This document shows positions 8,247 through 17,566 of a stretch of DNA of 64,000 bases, piece after piece. The notes beneath the pieces were generated by a model. The model worked only from the letters and a program-made list of their open reading frames with translations. It was not told where the DNA came from and made no database searches. Where the stretch lies: positions 7,006,001 through 7,070,000 of the forward strand of contig NZ_JADBEM010000001.1 in assembly GCF_014873875.1 (NCBI RefSeq), read 5' to 3'. The position numbers and the translations under genes were made by a program. The stretch is from Actinopolymorpha pittospori. GTDB lineage: Bacteria; Actinomycetota; Actinomycetes; Propionibacteriales; Actinopolymorphaceae. Each line of letters opens with the position of its first letter. The stretch's first letter is position 1.

Positions 8247-10418
8247 TCACTTCCCGCCAGGTGCGCGACGGCCGGCGCGGCGCTCGGCCAGGCGGGCCTG
8301 AAGCCGAGCGGCTCGCTCGGTGGCCTGCGAACGTGGCTTCCCCGTGGCCGACGGGGCAGGAGCGGATGGCTGCTGCGTATCCGAGCGGGCAGGCGCCGTG
8401 GGTGAGTCCTTGCCCGAGGCCGGATTCCTCTTGCCGGGCTGGGGTGTCGGGGTCTTGCCGGGACCGGTCGCCAGGCGGGAGGAGACCACCTCTCCCTGGA
8501 TGACCTGGCCCTGGGGACGCCCGGCGGAGACCGATGAGCTCGGGAGCGGCGGACGGTTCGTGCCCGCCGCGTTCTTGCCGGAGGCGAGGGCCATCCGCGA
8601 GACGAGTGCCGCACGTTTGGCCGTCTGGGCCGCCCGGGCGGCCTTCGATGCGCCGGTTAGGACGCTTGAGGCTCCGCCGGTGGTGTAGGCCAGTGCCGCG
8701 CTGGTGCCCGCACGCACCAGCGTCCCGGCAATCTTTCTGCGAGCCCCGGCCAGCCGTGGACGCGGGCCGGCGCCACCACGACCGCCACTGCCGCCGGGTG
8801 GCAGCTGTGGGTTGTCTGGCCCAGGTAACAGTTGCGGGTTGTCCGGGCCCGGTGGCAGCTGCAGGCGACCTGGCCCGCCTGGCCCGTGGGTGGGGACAAC
8901 CTCGCCCTCGACCACCGTCGGGCCACCGCTGCGGGGCAGGCCACCGAAGAACATGGCGGCCTGCCGACGGTTGTCGATGAAGGTCGGCCCACCCGTCACC
9001 GGGTCACGGTTGGCCATCGCCCGCTGGGCGCGGACCTGGGCCAGGCTGGTGACGGTCCGCACCGCTGTGGCGGCGGAACCAAGGCTGAGGCCCGGCTGAC
9101 GGTCGGGCATCCGGGTGGCCGGCGCACCCCCAGGGCGCTGGGACATCCACTGCGCCAGCCGCTGGGTGGCGGCCTTGAGCTGCCGGCGCTGACGCCAGTA
9201 CGCGGCGGTGCCAACGACAATCAGGATGTCGACGACCACGAACGTCCTCGGCATCGAGGCGCCCGAAGACCCGGCGAACATCGCCTGGATCACCAGCAGG
9301 AACACTCCGAGGAAAACTGAGGTGAAGATGATGAGCAGCAGGGCAACGAGCGTCTCGGCCACGGTCAACAGCAAAGATCCGCGGCTACCGCTGGGCAGCA
9401 GACCGGTGACCATGGTGATGATCGCCTTCAGAGACTGGAACATCGCCCAGACCGCGGCCGCGATCACCGAACCGGCCAAGATCAGCGCCATGCAGAGGAT
9501 GACGAAGGCTGCTGGCATGAACACCACCGAGCCGATCGCCATCGCCGAGGAGGGGTTGGCCGCGTAGTCGCCCAAAGCCTTGTCGCAGTCACCGACCCTG
9601 TCGCGGATGTTGGACTCGGTGCCGTAGGGGCCACCCTTGATGACCTCGTTGTAGGCGCCCTCGGACTTGGTGCCGTCGATGATCCGACCGAAGTTGATCA
9701 TCTGAGTGGGCTGGCGGATGAAGGTGTCGACCAACTGCCCTGTCTGGGCCTTCCGCAGCTGCTCGGGGGTTTTGCCTTCGGCGTCACCGGTGGCGAGCTC
9801 GGCGGCCAGCTCCTGACCGGTCTGGTTGGCCTTGACGACAAAGCCGTCCTTGCCGGCGATCATCTCTACCGGCTGGGCAAAGACCCCCGAGGCCAGCGCC
9901 GCAATGACACAGGCGATGCCCACCTCCCAGATCGCCGCGGCGTAGCGGCCCTTGAGCATCCACAGCCCGGCCAGCAGGGCAGTGAGCGTGAGGAAGGTCG
10001 GGACCAGGCCGAGACTCCTCACCACCTCCTGCATCGCATCCCCAACCGCCAACAGGGGCGAGGCGATCGTTGTGACCCAGCTGAAGGACAGCACCCAATC
10101 CAGGAACCACACCGACAGCGCGCACCAGGAACGGTAGGCACCCCAGCAGCTGTCGGTGATGGACGCCCAGAAGAACTTGTCCGGGCTGGTCATGCCACCG
10201 CGATCCAAGGACAGCTCGTAGTTCCACAGCGAGATACCCAAAGAGTCCTGCAGCCCGATCCACCCCAGCGCGGGAGGGGTCTGGCCGATCGTGTCCTCCG
10301 CTGCGATCGGCGCCGCGGCGGCGATCTGCACCCGCACCAACACCAGCAGCAAGGCACTACCGATCACTGCAGCCACACGGGACAGCCAGCGGGGCGTATG
10401 CAGCCTGGGGGGCCTCAC
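8247..10418 (-). CDS. VirB6/TrbL-like polytopic conjugation membrane protein (TcpH-like)
   Basis: 723 residues with a signal peptide ending near VQIAAAAP, then about six to eight hydrophobic segments, for example LVPTFLTLTALLAGLWMLKG, FVILCMALILAGSVIAAAVW and LLLIIFTSVFLGVFLLVIQ. The last 280 residues are a basic Pro/Gly/Ala-rich cytoplasmic tail with a short repeat (LPPGPDNPQLLPGPDNPQL). This plan matches the VirB6/TrbL-type inner-membrane channel protein, TcpH in the pCW3 scheme. It starts at a GTG overlapping the virB4 stop as GTGA. Conserved charged soluble loops lie between segments 4 and 5 (residues 180-270). Confidence 0.83.
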   Translation of the reverse strand: MRPPRLHTPRWLSRVAAVIGSALLLVLVRVQIAAAAPIAAEDTIGQTPPALGWIGLQDSLGISLWNYELSLDRGGMTSPDKFFWASITDSCWGAYRSWCALSVWFLDWVLSFSWVTTIASPLLAVGDAMQEVVRSLGLVPTFLTLTALLAGLWMLKGRYAAAIWEVGIACVIAALASGVFAQPVEMIAGKDGFVVKANQTGQELAAELATGDAEGKTPEQLRKAQTGQLVDTFIRQPTQMINFGRIIDGTKSEGAYNEVIKGGPYGTESNIRDRVGDCDKALGDYAANPSSAMAIGSVVFMPAAFVILCMALILAGSVIAAAVWAMFQSLKAIITMVTGLLPSGSRGSLLLTVAETLVALLLIIFTSVFLGVFLLVIQAMFAGSSGASMPRTFVVVDILIVVGTAAYWRQRRQLKAATQRLAQWMSQRPGGAPATRMPDRQPGLSLGSAATAVRTVTSLAQVRAQRAMANRDPVTGGPTFIDNRRQAAMFFGGLPRSGGPTVVEGEVVPTHGPGGPGRLQLPPGPDNPQLLPGPDNPQLPPGGSGGRGGAGPRPRLAGARRKIAGTLVRAGTSAALAYTTGGASSVLTGASKAARAAQTAKRAALVSRMALASGKNAAGTNRPPLPSSSVSAGRPQGQVIQGEVVSSRLATGPGKTPTPQPGKRNPASGKDSPTAPARSDTQQPSAPAPSATGKPRSQATERAARLQARLAERRAGRRAPGGK

Positions 10419-13400
10419 GCCGACTCACCCGTTCGGGGGCCACGAGCACTGGCTGAACCGCCGGCGGTGATGGCCGCGGCGCGCTCGGGGCGGGCAGGTA
10501 GGAGGACCTTGATCCGGCCGACGTTGCCGGACATGTCACGCATCGTGGCCTCACCGCGACGGTGGACCGGGACGTCCTTGCCGTCCGAGCCCACCGGTGA
10601 GGTGTCGTGGCGGACCATCTCCACCAGCGACTCGTCACCGGGGTCCAAGTCCAACCAAGCCAGGCCCCGCTTAGCGAGAGTCTTGTCTCGGTGGCGCATG
10701 AGGATCCTGGTGGGAATCAGACCGCGCAGGGTCGCAGACCCGAAATCGGCCTCCGGGTCGTGAGAGTCCAACAGCACCACGGCACGGTGCTTGCGGCCGT
10801 CACGGACAAAGTCGACAAGCTCGCGCTCACCCTCAAAGGAGATCGTCATCGAGTGCGCCTCGGACACCACAAACCCAGCCAGGGCGGAGGTATCGGCGAA
10901 GCACACATGGCGGGACAGGCCCGCGATCAGGGCGTTCAGGGCCCGACCGAACAGCTTCTCCAACCCGAGCTGCTCAAACAGGTGCTCGTGCTCGAGCTCC
11001 TCACGAGAGGGCAGCTGCAGGGTGTGGGTGCGTATGACGACCGCCCGGGTGGACAGGCTCAACGCCGGCACAGCGCCATCGAAGATCACCCGTCCGAAGT
11101 CCCGGCGCGCGAAGACGTTGACCAGGCGCGCGAGATCACCGGCACCGGCAAGTTCGCAGCCGGCCTGCAGGTGAGCAAGCAGCGCCCCGGCCGAGGCAAG
11201 CTGGTGCTTCTCGAGGTAGGCCGCGTCCAGGACGTCAGAGAGCAGGACCCCCCGCTCGGAAGTTGGCCGGACGTTGAGTAGCGGCGTCAGGAAGGTCTGC
11301 ATGATCCGGGAGCCGGTGCGCGGCCCGAACACCCGCAGCGGATCCAGCGACAGCTTGGGCTCGGCCACGTTGACGACCACAGCCTTGGTCAGAGCCTCCG
11401 CCCACGAGGCCCACTCCCCCTTGGCGGTGCGGTCAGCGATGACCAGTTGGCCACCGCGGTCGATCACGTCGCCGGCCAGCTTCATGAGCGTGGCGGTGTT
11501 GTGCGTGGGCACCATGGCGCGGCCGGCGAGGAACAGGTGCGAGGGACTCGCCACGCGGATGCACCGAACCGGGACCGCGGGCACCTCTCGGACGTCGACG
11601 ACGTACCGGAAGCGGTTGCGGGCTGGTGAGTGCCGGCGGCTGCGCTCCAGGAGCACCTGGCGCTTACGCGTAAGGCGGAAGACGTCATCTGTGGTGGAGA
11701 ACGCGACAGTCCACTTGGGTCCGCAGACGCGAGCGTTGAGCTTCGCGACGCCTTCGCGCAGAGCTGCCCGGTAGCCGAGTGAGCACACCAGCTCGTGCAC
11801 GTCCTGGGCAAGGCGCGGGGTCGTCGTCGTGAACTCGACGCCACCTCCTGGCGCGACGGTGCCGTCGGTGTCGAGGAGCCCGGCCAGCAGGGCTCGCCGC
11901 TGCTGGATACTGCTGCGCAGATATGCCTTCGGGATGTGCTTGTTGTTGCGGACGCCGAGCAGCCGAAGGCGCCCGTTCAGCGACGAAGCGTGGTGACAGC
12001 GGCGGCAGCGCAGGGTGGAGCTGCACCGCGGCAGGTCCTCCCCACACACACGGCAGGCGCGGTTCCTGCGCAGGCTTGGGATCGAGCGGGCGTCGCGTGC
12101 GCATCGCCCACTACAGAACAGGCGGGCGCTGTTGACGATCGTCATGGCCTCGCCGCACTGGAGGCAGGGCCGCTGCTCTGCGGCGCCGGGGCCCTCCCCA
12201 GGGATGGTCACCGAGTAGGCGAAGTCGGCTTTGAGCTTCGACACCTCATACCCGGCCATCTCGATGTGGGCCATCACCTCGGGGTCGGCAGAAAAGATCT
12301 GGGCCTTGCAGCTGTGCCCGTCTCCGAGCCAGGCTCCGAGGACATAGGGGTCAATGGGTAGGTGCACGTCAGGAAGGCGGAGGGCCCCTGCGACGGGGAT
12401 GGCGTAGTTTGCCTGGGCGCGGGTGCGCAGCGTCTGCTTGATCTCCTCGGTCGTCACTGTGGCGCCGCGGGTCGGCCAGCCTGCCGACGTCAGCGTTTCT
12501 GTGACCTGTGCGAGGTCGAGCGTGGCGACCGAACCACGTTCGCGCGTCTTGTAGTTGGCCTTGGCGGCTCGGACCCGGACACGGTCCGGCAGGGTGGTCC
12601 AGAGGTGGTCGGCGTCGGCAACGATCGTGGAGCCATCGGAGAAGACCACCTCGTAGCAGGTGTGGCCGGTCATCACGGGCGAGGTGGCCAGGACCACGGT
12701 CAGGTTGCCCTCCTCGTCGAACACCATGTCGCCCGGGGCGAGGTCACCCATGCGGGCCCATCCCGAGGGGGTGGGGATGGGGGTGTCGAGGGCCAGCGCC
12801 TTGCCCGCGCCCAGCTCCCCGGCGACGGCGGCCGACCCGGAGATCTGCCGGTCAGAGGCGCCCTCCAGGTCGTGCAGCACGACACTGGTAGGCCCACACG
12901 GGACGTTCTCAGCCAGCAACGGGCCGTGCGCGATGTTCAGCCCGAGCGCGCTGCCCTTGGAGTCGCCCAGGCGCACGGAGGCAAGGGGGACGGTGGCGGA
13001 CAGGGCCTTGCTGGTGGTGATCTGCGCAAACTCCCGCACAGCTCTGGAGGCGGGAACGCCCGGCTGCATGGCCCACCACAGCTCCTCCTGGTAACCGAGC
13101 GGGGAGGCGAGCTTGTAGCCGGTGTCGGCGAGGAAGTCGGAAAGGGCCCGTGCCTGAGCGCGAGAGGACTCCGGGTTGGGACCGGCGACGGCGAAGAGCA
13201 TCGTCGCCTGGACTTCGACCTCGAGCTTGTCGCTCTCAAGGATGGCGACGTACTCGGCCAGGTCCTCGGCCACCCGATCCAGCATGTTCAGACCGTGGCT
13301 GACCTCACCTTCGCGCTGACCGTACTGCTCATTGAGGTTGCGCAGCGCCCGCTGGTTCTGGCTAGCGACGGCGGCCGAGGAACGGACCGACAGGCGCATG

Positions 13401-14287
13401 GCCCAGTCGACGTCGAGGCCGGACTCGTCGATACGGCCGATGACCTCGCTGCCGGGAAAGACCATGCCGCCGTCGGGGACGTCACCAATCACCATGAGCG
13501 TCTGGTAACTAGCGGAGGCCTCGCCAATCGTGGAGGCGTCGGTGACCTTGAGGTAGCGACGATTGATCGGATTCAGCCGAGCCGGCGACTTGGCGTCCAG
13601 GTCGCTTTGGCCCCCTTCGTCGAGGACGGGCTCACCCAACGATGCGCTCGACTTGGGGGCGAGCAGAGCGGCGGCGAGGTCGCCCTGCGACCCATCCGGC
13701 AGGTCGAGGTCCTGGAAGAGACCGCGGCGGATCGAGTGCTGGTGCAGCCAGACCATCTGGGCGGCAGTGGCCGGGGTCGGGTTGAAGGGCCCGGGGATGC
13801 TCTCGGCGATCCGGGCCGCCTGAGCCAGACGGCGCTCGACTTCGCCAACAAGGACTGGGGCCCTGGGCAGGCCGAGCCGGTCGCGCAGGTCAGAAGTGGC
13901 GGCCTTGAGCGGCTCCACGACACGGTCCGAGGCCTTGTCGACACCAAGCGGAACCGACAGCCAGTAGATCCGCTGACCAGGGCCGATCTGGTCGAGAGAG
14001 TCGAGAGTGGCCTCGCACTCCGCGACCCACTCCGGGCACTCCTCGAGGTCGACGCCGTCGAGCATCTTCGAGACGATGACTGCGGGATCAAGGCCGGAAC
14101 AGATCCCCAGCAGGACGGACTCGCCGGGCAGGGCGCGGAACAGCGCCTGGTGCAGCGCACGCACACCGTGCTTGTCCTTGGTGGGACGCAGCCCGTAGGG
14201 CAAGCCGGTGAGGATCCAGTCCGCCCACACTGTGCCGGAGCGGGTCCAGCGCAGGCTCGCGGCCATCGAGCGGGTGGGATTGCGCAT
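10415..14287 (-). CDS. VirB4-like conjugation ATPase interrupted by an intein (TcpF-like)
   Basis: 1290 residues, of which 434 (497-930) are an intein, leaving an 856-residue ATPase after splicing. VirB4 proteins power assembly and transport of type IV secretion at the inner membrane. The host Walker A reads GELGAGK | TATLM, split exactly between Lys and Thr. The C-terminal half carries the ATPase core, with a Walker B-like stretch ending SEAHS. The opening MRNPTRSMAASLRWTRSGTV and RALHQALFRALPGESVLLGI recur in a broken copy at 19.4 kb. The start is an ATG sharing one base (TGATG) with the stop of the relic gene upstream, and the stop overlaps the virB6-like start. Without splicing the P-loop would be destroyed. 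Confidence 0.88.
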   Translation of the reverse strand: MRNPTRSMAASLRWTRSGTVWADWILTGLPYGLRPTKDKHGVRALHQALFRALPGESVLLGICSGLDPAVIVSKMLDGVDLEECPEWVAECEATLDSLDQIGPGQRIYWLSVPLGVDKASDRVVEPLKAATSDLRDRLGLPRAPVLVGEVERRLAQAARIAESIPGPFNPTPATAAQMVWLHQHSIRRGLFQDLDLPDGSQGDLAAALLAPKSSASLGEPVLDEGGQSDLDAKSPARLNPINRRYLKVTDASTIGEASASYQTLMVIGDVPDGGMVFPGSEVIGRIDESGLDVDWAMRLSVRSSAAVASQNQRALRNLNEQYGQREGEVSHGLNMLDRVAEDLAEYVAILESDKLEVEVQATMLFAVAGPNPESSRAQARALSDFLADTGYKLASPLGYQEELWWAMQPGVPASRAVREFAQITTSKALSATVPLASVRLGDSKGSALGLNIAHGPLLAENVPCGPTSVVLHDLEGASDRQISGSAAVAGELGAGKALALDTPIPTPSGWARMGDLAPGDMVFDEEGNLTVVLATSPVMTGHTCYEVVFSDGSTIVADADHLWTTLPDRVRVRAAKANYKTRERGSVATLDLAQVTETLTSAGWPTRGATVTTEEIKQTLRTRAQANYAIPVAGALRLPDVHLPIDPYVLGAWLGDGHSCKAQIFSADPEVMAHIEMAGYEVSKLKADFAYSVTIPGEGPGAAEQRPCLQCGEAMTIVNSARLFCSGRCARDARSIPSLRRNRACRVCGEDLPRCSSTLRCRRCHHASSLNGRLRLLGVRNNKHIPKAYLRSSIQQRRALLAGLLDTDGTVAPGGGVEFTTTTPRLAQDVHELVCSLGYRAALREGVAKLNARVCGPKWTVAFSTTDDVFRLTRKRQVLLERSRRHSPARNRFRYVVDVREVPAVPVRCIRVASPSHLFLAGRAMVPTHNTATLMKLAGDVIDRGGQLVIADRTAKGEWASWAEALTKAVVVNVAEPKLSLDPLRVFGPRTGSRIMQTFLTPLLNVRPTSERGVLLSDVLDAAYLEKHQLASAGALLAHLQAGCELAGAGDLARLVNVFARRDFGRVIFDGAVPALSLSTRAVVIRTHTLQLPSREELEHEHLFEQLGLEKLFGRALNALIAGLSRHVCFADTSALAGFVVSEAHSMTISFEGERELVDFVRDGRKHRAVVLLDSHDPEADFGSATLRGLIPTRILMRHRDKTLAKRGLAWLDLDPGDESLVEMVRHDTSPVGSDGKDVPVHRRGEATMRDMSGNVGRIKVLLPARPERAAAITAGGSASARGPRTGESA
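11498..12799 (-). other. Class 3-type intein with LAGLIDADG endonuclease and cysteine zinc-ribbon insert
   Basis: Residues 497-930 of the ATPase. It begins with Ala (ALALDTPIPTPSGW), not Cys or Ser. It has the Trp of block B (ADADHLWTT, W563), the block F Cys (VRCIRV, C909) and the Thr of the terminal VPTHN (T928), that is, the WCT set described for class 3 inteins, which start splicing from the internal Cys. The next extein residue is Thr. Two LAGLIDADG motifs with acidic residues are present (LGAWLGDG at 650-657, LLAGLLDTDG at 800-809), so the homing endonuclease may be active. Between them lie two cysteine clusters (C708/711/725/729 and C745/748/755/761/764) that look like zinc ribbons. 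Confidence 0.88.
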
Positions 14288-14289
14288 CA

Positions 14290-14605
14290 GCCCTCCTGGT
14301 GGCTCGTGCCCACGGAGGCCAGCAGGCGCTGCACGCCGGTGAGGGCAGCGATCTGGGCGGGATGGGTGGACGAGGGCGCGGGCTGCAGGCAGCCGCTGGT
14401 TGTTTCAGGGTGCGTTGGCCGCTCGCCGACAGGCGTGGTCTCGTGGTGAGTAACCACCACCTGGGATCGGACCTGGTGGAGGCGGCGGGCGCGGACCGGG
14501 GTGCCACCGACTCTGCCTTGGGCAGGTGAGCTCATGGCGCGTAGCACGCTGGCCCCGACTGACAGTTGGTTGCGTGCTCCGATGGGAGGAGGCCAAGAAG
14601 TACGA
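14290..14605 (-). pseudogene. TcpE-like gene remnant (C-terminal half, second copy)
   Basis: In frame this reads GARNQLSVGASVLRAMSSPA and ends LTGVQRLLASVGTSHQEG, clearly paralogous to the C-terminal half of the TcpE-like protein at 19460-20113 (GSRNPLSVGTGVMRAINSPA ... LTGVQRLLASVGTPHQKD). The N-terminal half, which holds the membrane segments, is missing. Near 14605 the sequence passes directly into the remnant of the gene that in the other copy lies about 1.8 kb upstream. The likeness to the other copy is clear but not exact, so the duplication is not recent. Confidence 0.8.
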
Positions 14606-14851
14606 CAAATGCGGTGCTCGTCGGGACGACCATCAGCGGGGGGGCGCCGCTCCCCCGGCCGCAGCAGCCGACGGATCGCCCGGCGCACCGCAGGAGACCC
14701 GGCGCGCTCCAGCGCTGCGCATCCGGGCCGTGGCCTGCTCATCCAAAGGACTGACGGCCAGCGGACCGAGCGCCTGGACGATCTCCTCGCGGGCCGCGTG
14801 AACTGCAGCCGCGTCGGCCAGGGCGCGCGAGGCGCGGTTGTGGCGACTCAT
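14605..14851 (-). pseudogene. Remnant of conjugation-operon first gene (second copy), frameshifted
   Basis: MSRHNRASRALADAAAVHAA and EEIVQALGPLAVSPLDEQAT match the 111-residue protein at 21625-21960 nearly residue for residue. After MRSA the frame slips (the match continues as ALERAGSPAVRRAIRRLLRP in another frame) and ends at the fusion with the TcpE remnant. tcpC and the tcpD-like gene are deleted between the two. The upstream region to about 14940 also resembles 21960-22030 (shared GAGGAAGGTGCGC), so an old promoter region was copied too. Confidence 0.78.
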
Positions 14852-15233
14852 CCGGGAGTCCTCCGGTGATGGTTGGGCGAGGGGTGCTTCGTCGACTGAG
14901 GAAGGTGCGCACGGCCAGTGCCCTGTGACAAGGAAGCCGCGGAAATTGCGGCAGGACGGCGTACGTCGTTGGCTGCACATGTGAGTACGGGCTGTGCATA
15001 GGAGGCGTGCACGTCGTGGGGTATCTCGATGCGTTGCGATGTGGTGTCGGCCGAACCTCTCGTGCGTGTCAGATGGGTCTGTGTACGGAGATCAACCTTG
15101 GTGTTGAAGGAGTACACAGGTGTCCATGGCAGATGAGCAGTCGCAGCGTTCGCAGCAGTCTGAGAGCCCGTTCGGGAGTCGAGCCCAGAGCCGGGGTCTG
15201 CGCGGCGGTTGGTCAACGAGAGGTTGATGCCGG

Positions 15234-15440
15234 GTTGTTGGACGACTTGATGGCTCGGGTCGACGAGGACAGGCTGGCGTTGAGGACTGCTGCACGAGCA
15301 GGTGACAGGGCGAGTCCTTACCTGAGCCGGTCAAGGCGGTGCTGGAACTTGGCCTGGTCGAGGAGTTGACCGGGCATCTGGGCTACGCCAAGGGCGACCC
15401 GGTCCGCCGCGGCAGTCCGAACAGCCCCCAACGGCTCCAC
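15234..15440 (+). pseudogene. IS256-family transposase N-terminal relic
   Basis: Two frames give consecutive pieces of an IS256 (mutator-type) transposase N-terminus: LLDDLMARVDEDRLALR from 15234, then PEPVKAVLELGLVEELTGHL and GYAKGDPV after a frameshift near 15310. Nothing downstream matches the catalytic part. The preceding 15000-15230 has a short open stretch (MADEQSQRSQQSESPFGSRA) that I do not recognise, and 15440-15640 shows no gene. Confidence 0.6.
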
Positions 15441-15641
15441 GTCGAAGACGGTGGCCGGAGCCGTCGGTTGGTCCCCCCTCGCCCCGATCACTCGCGCCCA
15501 CAACCGCTGGGGACGACCTGTCCCGGCAGTGTCGGGACCAGAGATATAGCTTGGCCGGTCCCGCAGGACCGGACAAGAGAGAAGTAAGGGTTGAGGGGGA
15601 AGTGCTAGGCCTCCTCCATCGCCGGCCTTTTGCTTGCGGAT

Positions 15642-15899
15642 CTAGTCGTCGACGTGAACAAAGTTGTCTGTGCAAGGCCCGCGAAAGTAGAGCTCGGCCT
15701 TCCTGTTTGTGCCGTCTACGGTGTAACTGATATCCGTGAATATGACGGAGGTCCCGTTTCTAATTTGCCGAATGTTGTCAACGAAATCGTCGGCGTTATC
15801 GGGGTCATACTCCCAGAGGCTTAGGCTCGTGACGTCGTTTGGATCTCCTCCAGGGTAGTGCCAGGTGACCCGAAAGGCGCCGCCGCCTGATTCGAACAC
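15642..15899 (-). pseudogene. Secreted protein, 3' part (split by IS1380)
   Basis: This is the C-terminal 86 codons of a small secreted protein whose first 51 codons lie at 17567-17719 beyond the IS. It reads VFESGGGAFRVTWHYPGGDP and ends YFRGPCTDNFVHVDD. Removing the IS and one copy of the 5-bp target duplication joins HTK to VFESGG in frame, giving 136 residues with two Cys (one in each half), possibly a disulfide. There is no start codon of its own with a ribosome site, so it is probably not expressed. Function unknown. Confidence 0.85.
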
Positions 15900-15904
15900 C
15901 TTAG

Positions 15905-17566
15905 CCTCAATCCGTGGACTCGCTGGGTTGATGGTTTTGGTTGTGGGTGGGTCGCGGTTGGTGGTGGGTGGGCAAGGCGGGCCTGCTGGTCTGCCCAGCT
16001 TTCCTTTGGTCTCCGGTCGGGCCTTGGCGGCGGGTGGCTAGTTTCAGGCGACGCGTGGCGGGCCGGTTGCGGGCCTGAATACGTTGTTCCACAGGGTTTT
16101 CCAGTGTTGGGCCCAGGGCCAGTGCTCGGGTAGGTGCATGACTCTCCGGCGCCCGGGGCGGGCGATCCTGGCGGGGACGGTGACGATGTGGCGGCGCAGC
16201 GTCGAGCCGCGGGCGGCGGCGTGGCGGGGGCTGGTGAGGGTGCCGGCGGCGCGGAGCAGGTTGTGGGTGATGGCTGCGCAGATCGCCCAGGCGCTGTTGG
16301 CGGCGAACCGGCCTGAGGGTAGGTGTGCGAGTGGTCCGTCGATCAGGTCGGCGAACACGGTTTCGATGATCGCGTGCCGGCGGTGGGTGATGTCAGCCTG
16401 CGCGGTGGGTTCGGTGTTGTTGGTGAAGAACGGGTGATGACGCCATACCGGGAACAACTCCTCCTCGCGGGCGCGGTCCCGGACCCGGCGCACGACCAGC
16501 CGGGCGGTGACCGGGTGCTTGGTCGAGGCGAACGCGGTGAACTCCGTCTCGGCGACCTCGGCGTCGGAGATCAACTCACCGGTGTCGGGATCGACCACCG
16601 CACCGGGGTAGTGCACCGGGGTCCAGGCGTGCTCGGGGATGGAGGCGATCGCAGCGGTCACTGCCGGGTTCTTGGTCAGCACCACCGAGAACCGCGCCCC
16701 TGCTTTCACACACGCGGCGACCACGGCGTGGTTGCCATACGCCGAATCGCCCCGCACCAAGATCTCCCCACTGGCGCCGGCGACACGGGCGGTGGCGATC
16801 GCTTCGACCACCATGCTCGCCGCACCTTTCCCAGACCCGGCCCGCCCGGACCGGAGCCGGATCCCGGCCACCACCGGCGCGCCCTGGCTGGTGCTGATCG
16901 TGGTCGCCAGCGGTGACAAGCCCCGGCGCAGCACCTGCCGGCCGGCGATCTTGGTGTGCCCGAAACTCCCGCCCTGCTTGGCATGCCCATAAACCGGGCG
17001 CAACAGCGAGTCGATATCGATGAACACCTGATCCTCGATACCGGGCAGCAGCCCGCTGGCCTGAACAAGGTTGACCAGATGCGCCCGCGCGACCGACGCC
17101 AACTGCATGCAGTGGCCGTGGGTGAACTCCCGCAGAAACTGGCCCAACGTCGCCGGCGCATACACGCCATCGAACAGCCGGCGCATCCCACCAGAGCGGA
17201 TCACATCCAGATCATCGATACAGTCCGCGCCGGCAGCCATCCCCGCGATGATCGAGGTGAGCTTGCCCGCCGGGTTCACCGCTGCCGACCTCACCGTCGT
17301 GGTCCGGATCGCGACCCGCTCCTCCACCAGCTCCGACAGGCCCGCCCGCTCGGCCAACGCCATCACCGGCACCAGGCCCGCACACGACACCAGGTTCTGA
17401 TCATCGAACACCAGCGTGGCCCGCGACCACCCATACGGTAGTTTCACTCTCAGTGCCTTTTGGATCGGGTTGGATCAGGATCTAGACACTCCAGATTCTC
17501 CCGATCCAGAAGGCACTTTCCCTGCTACCGCGCCGAGGGCCCACTCACCCGGTCCACGGATTGAGG
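15905..17566 (-). mobile_element. IS1380-family element 1, complete, with CTTAG target duplication
   Basis: 1662 bp bounded by the inverted repeat CCTCAATCCGTGGAC (15905-15919) and its complement (17552-17566). It is flanked on both sides by CTTAG (15900-15904 and 17567-17571). Excising the element plus one CTTAG restores the reading frame of the interrupted secreted-protein gene, which proves the ends. It carries one transposase gene reading leftward. Confidence 0.93.
16044..17447 (-). CDS. IS1380-family transposase
   Basis: 467 residues, intact, starting at a GTG (17447) 120 bases inside the right end. It has DDE residues in VFIDIDSLLRPVYGHAKQG (first Asp), EILVRGDSAYGN (second Asp) and HAIIETVFADLIDGPLAHLP (Glu), the order and spacing of the IS1380/IS4-like group. 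It cuts and pastes the element at its terminal repeats. A close copy at 36719-38121 carries a frameshift near its end. This copy is open throughout and looks functional. Confidence 0.93.
   Translation of the reverse strand: MKLPYGWSRATLVFDDQNLVSCAGLVPVMALAERAGLSELVEERVAIRTTTVRSAAVNPAGKLTSIIAGMAAGADCIDDLDVIRSGGMRRLFDGVYAPATLGQFLREFTHGHCMQLASVARAHLVNLVQASGLLPGIEDQVFIDIDSLLRPVYGHAKQGGSFGHTKIAGRQVLRRGLSPLATTISTSQGAPVVAGIRLRSGRAGSGKGAASMVVEAIATARVAGASGEILVRGDSAYGNHAVVAACVKAGARFSVVLTKNPAVTAAIASIPEHAWTPVHYPGAVVDPDTGELISDAEVAETEFTAFASTKHPVTARLVVRRVRDRAREEELFPVWRHHPFFTNNTEPTAQADITHRRHAIIETVFADLIDGPLAHLPSGRFAANSAWAICAAITHNLLRAAGTLTSPRHAAARGSTLRRHIVTVPARIARPGRRRVMHLPEHWPWAQHWKTLWNNVFRPATGPPRVA

Noticed and set aside
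12362..14449. 695-codon open frame opposite the virB4-like gene
   Set aside because: It is a shadow of high-GC codon bias. The minus-strand frame carries the ATPase and intein motifs.
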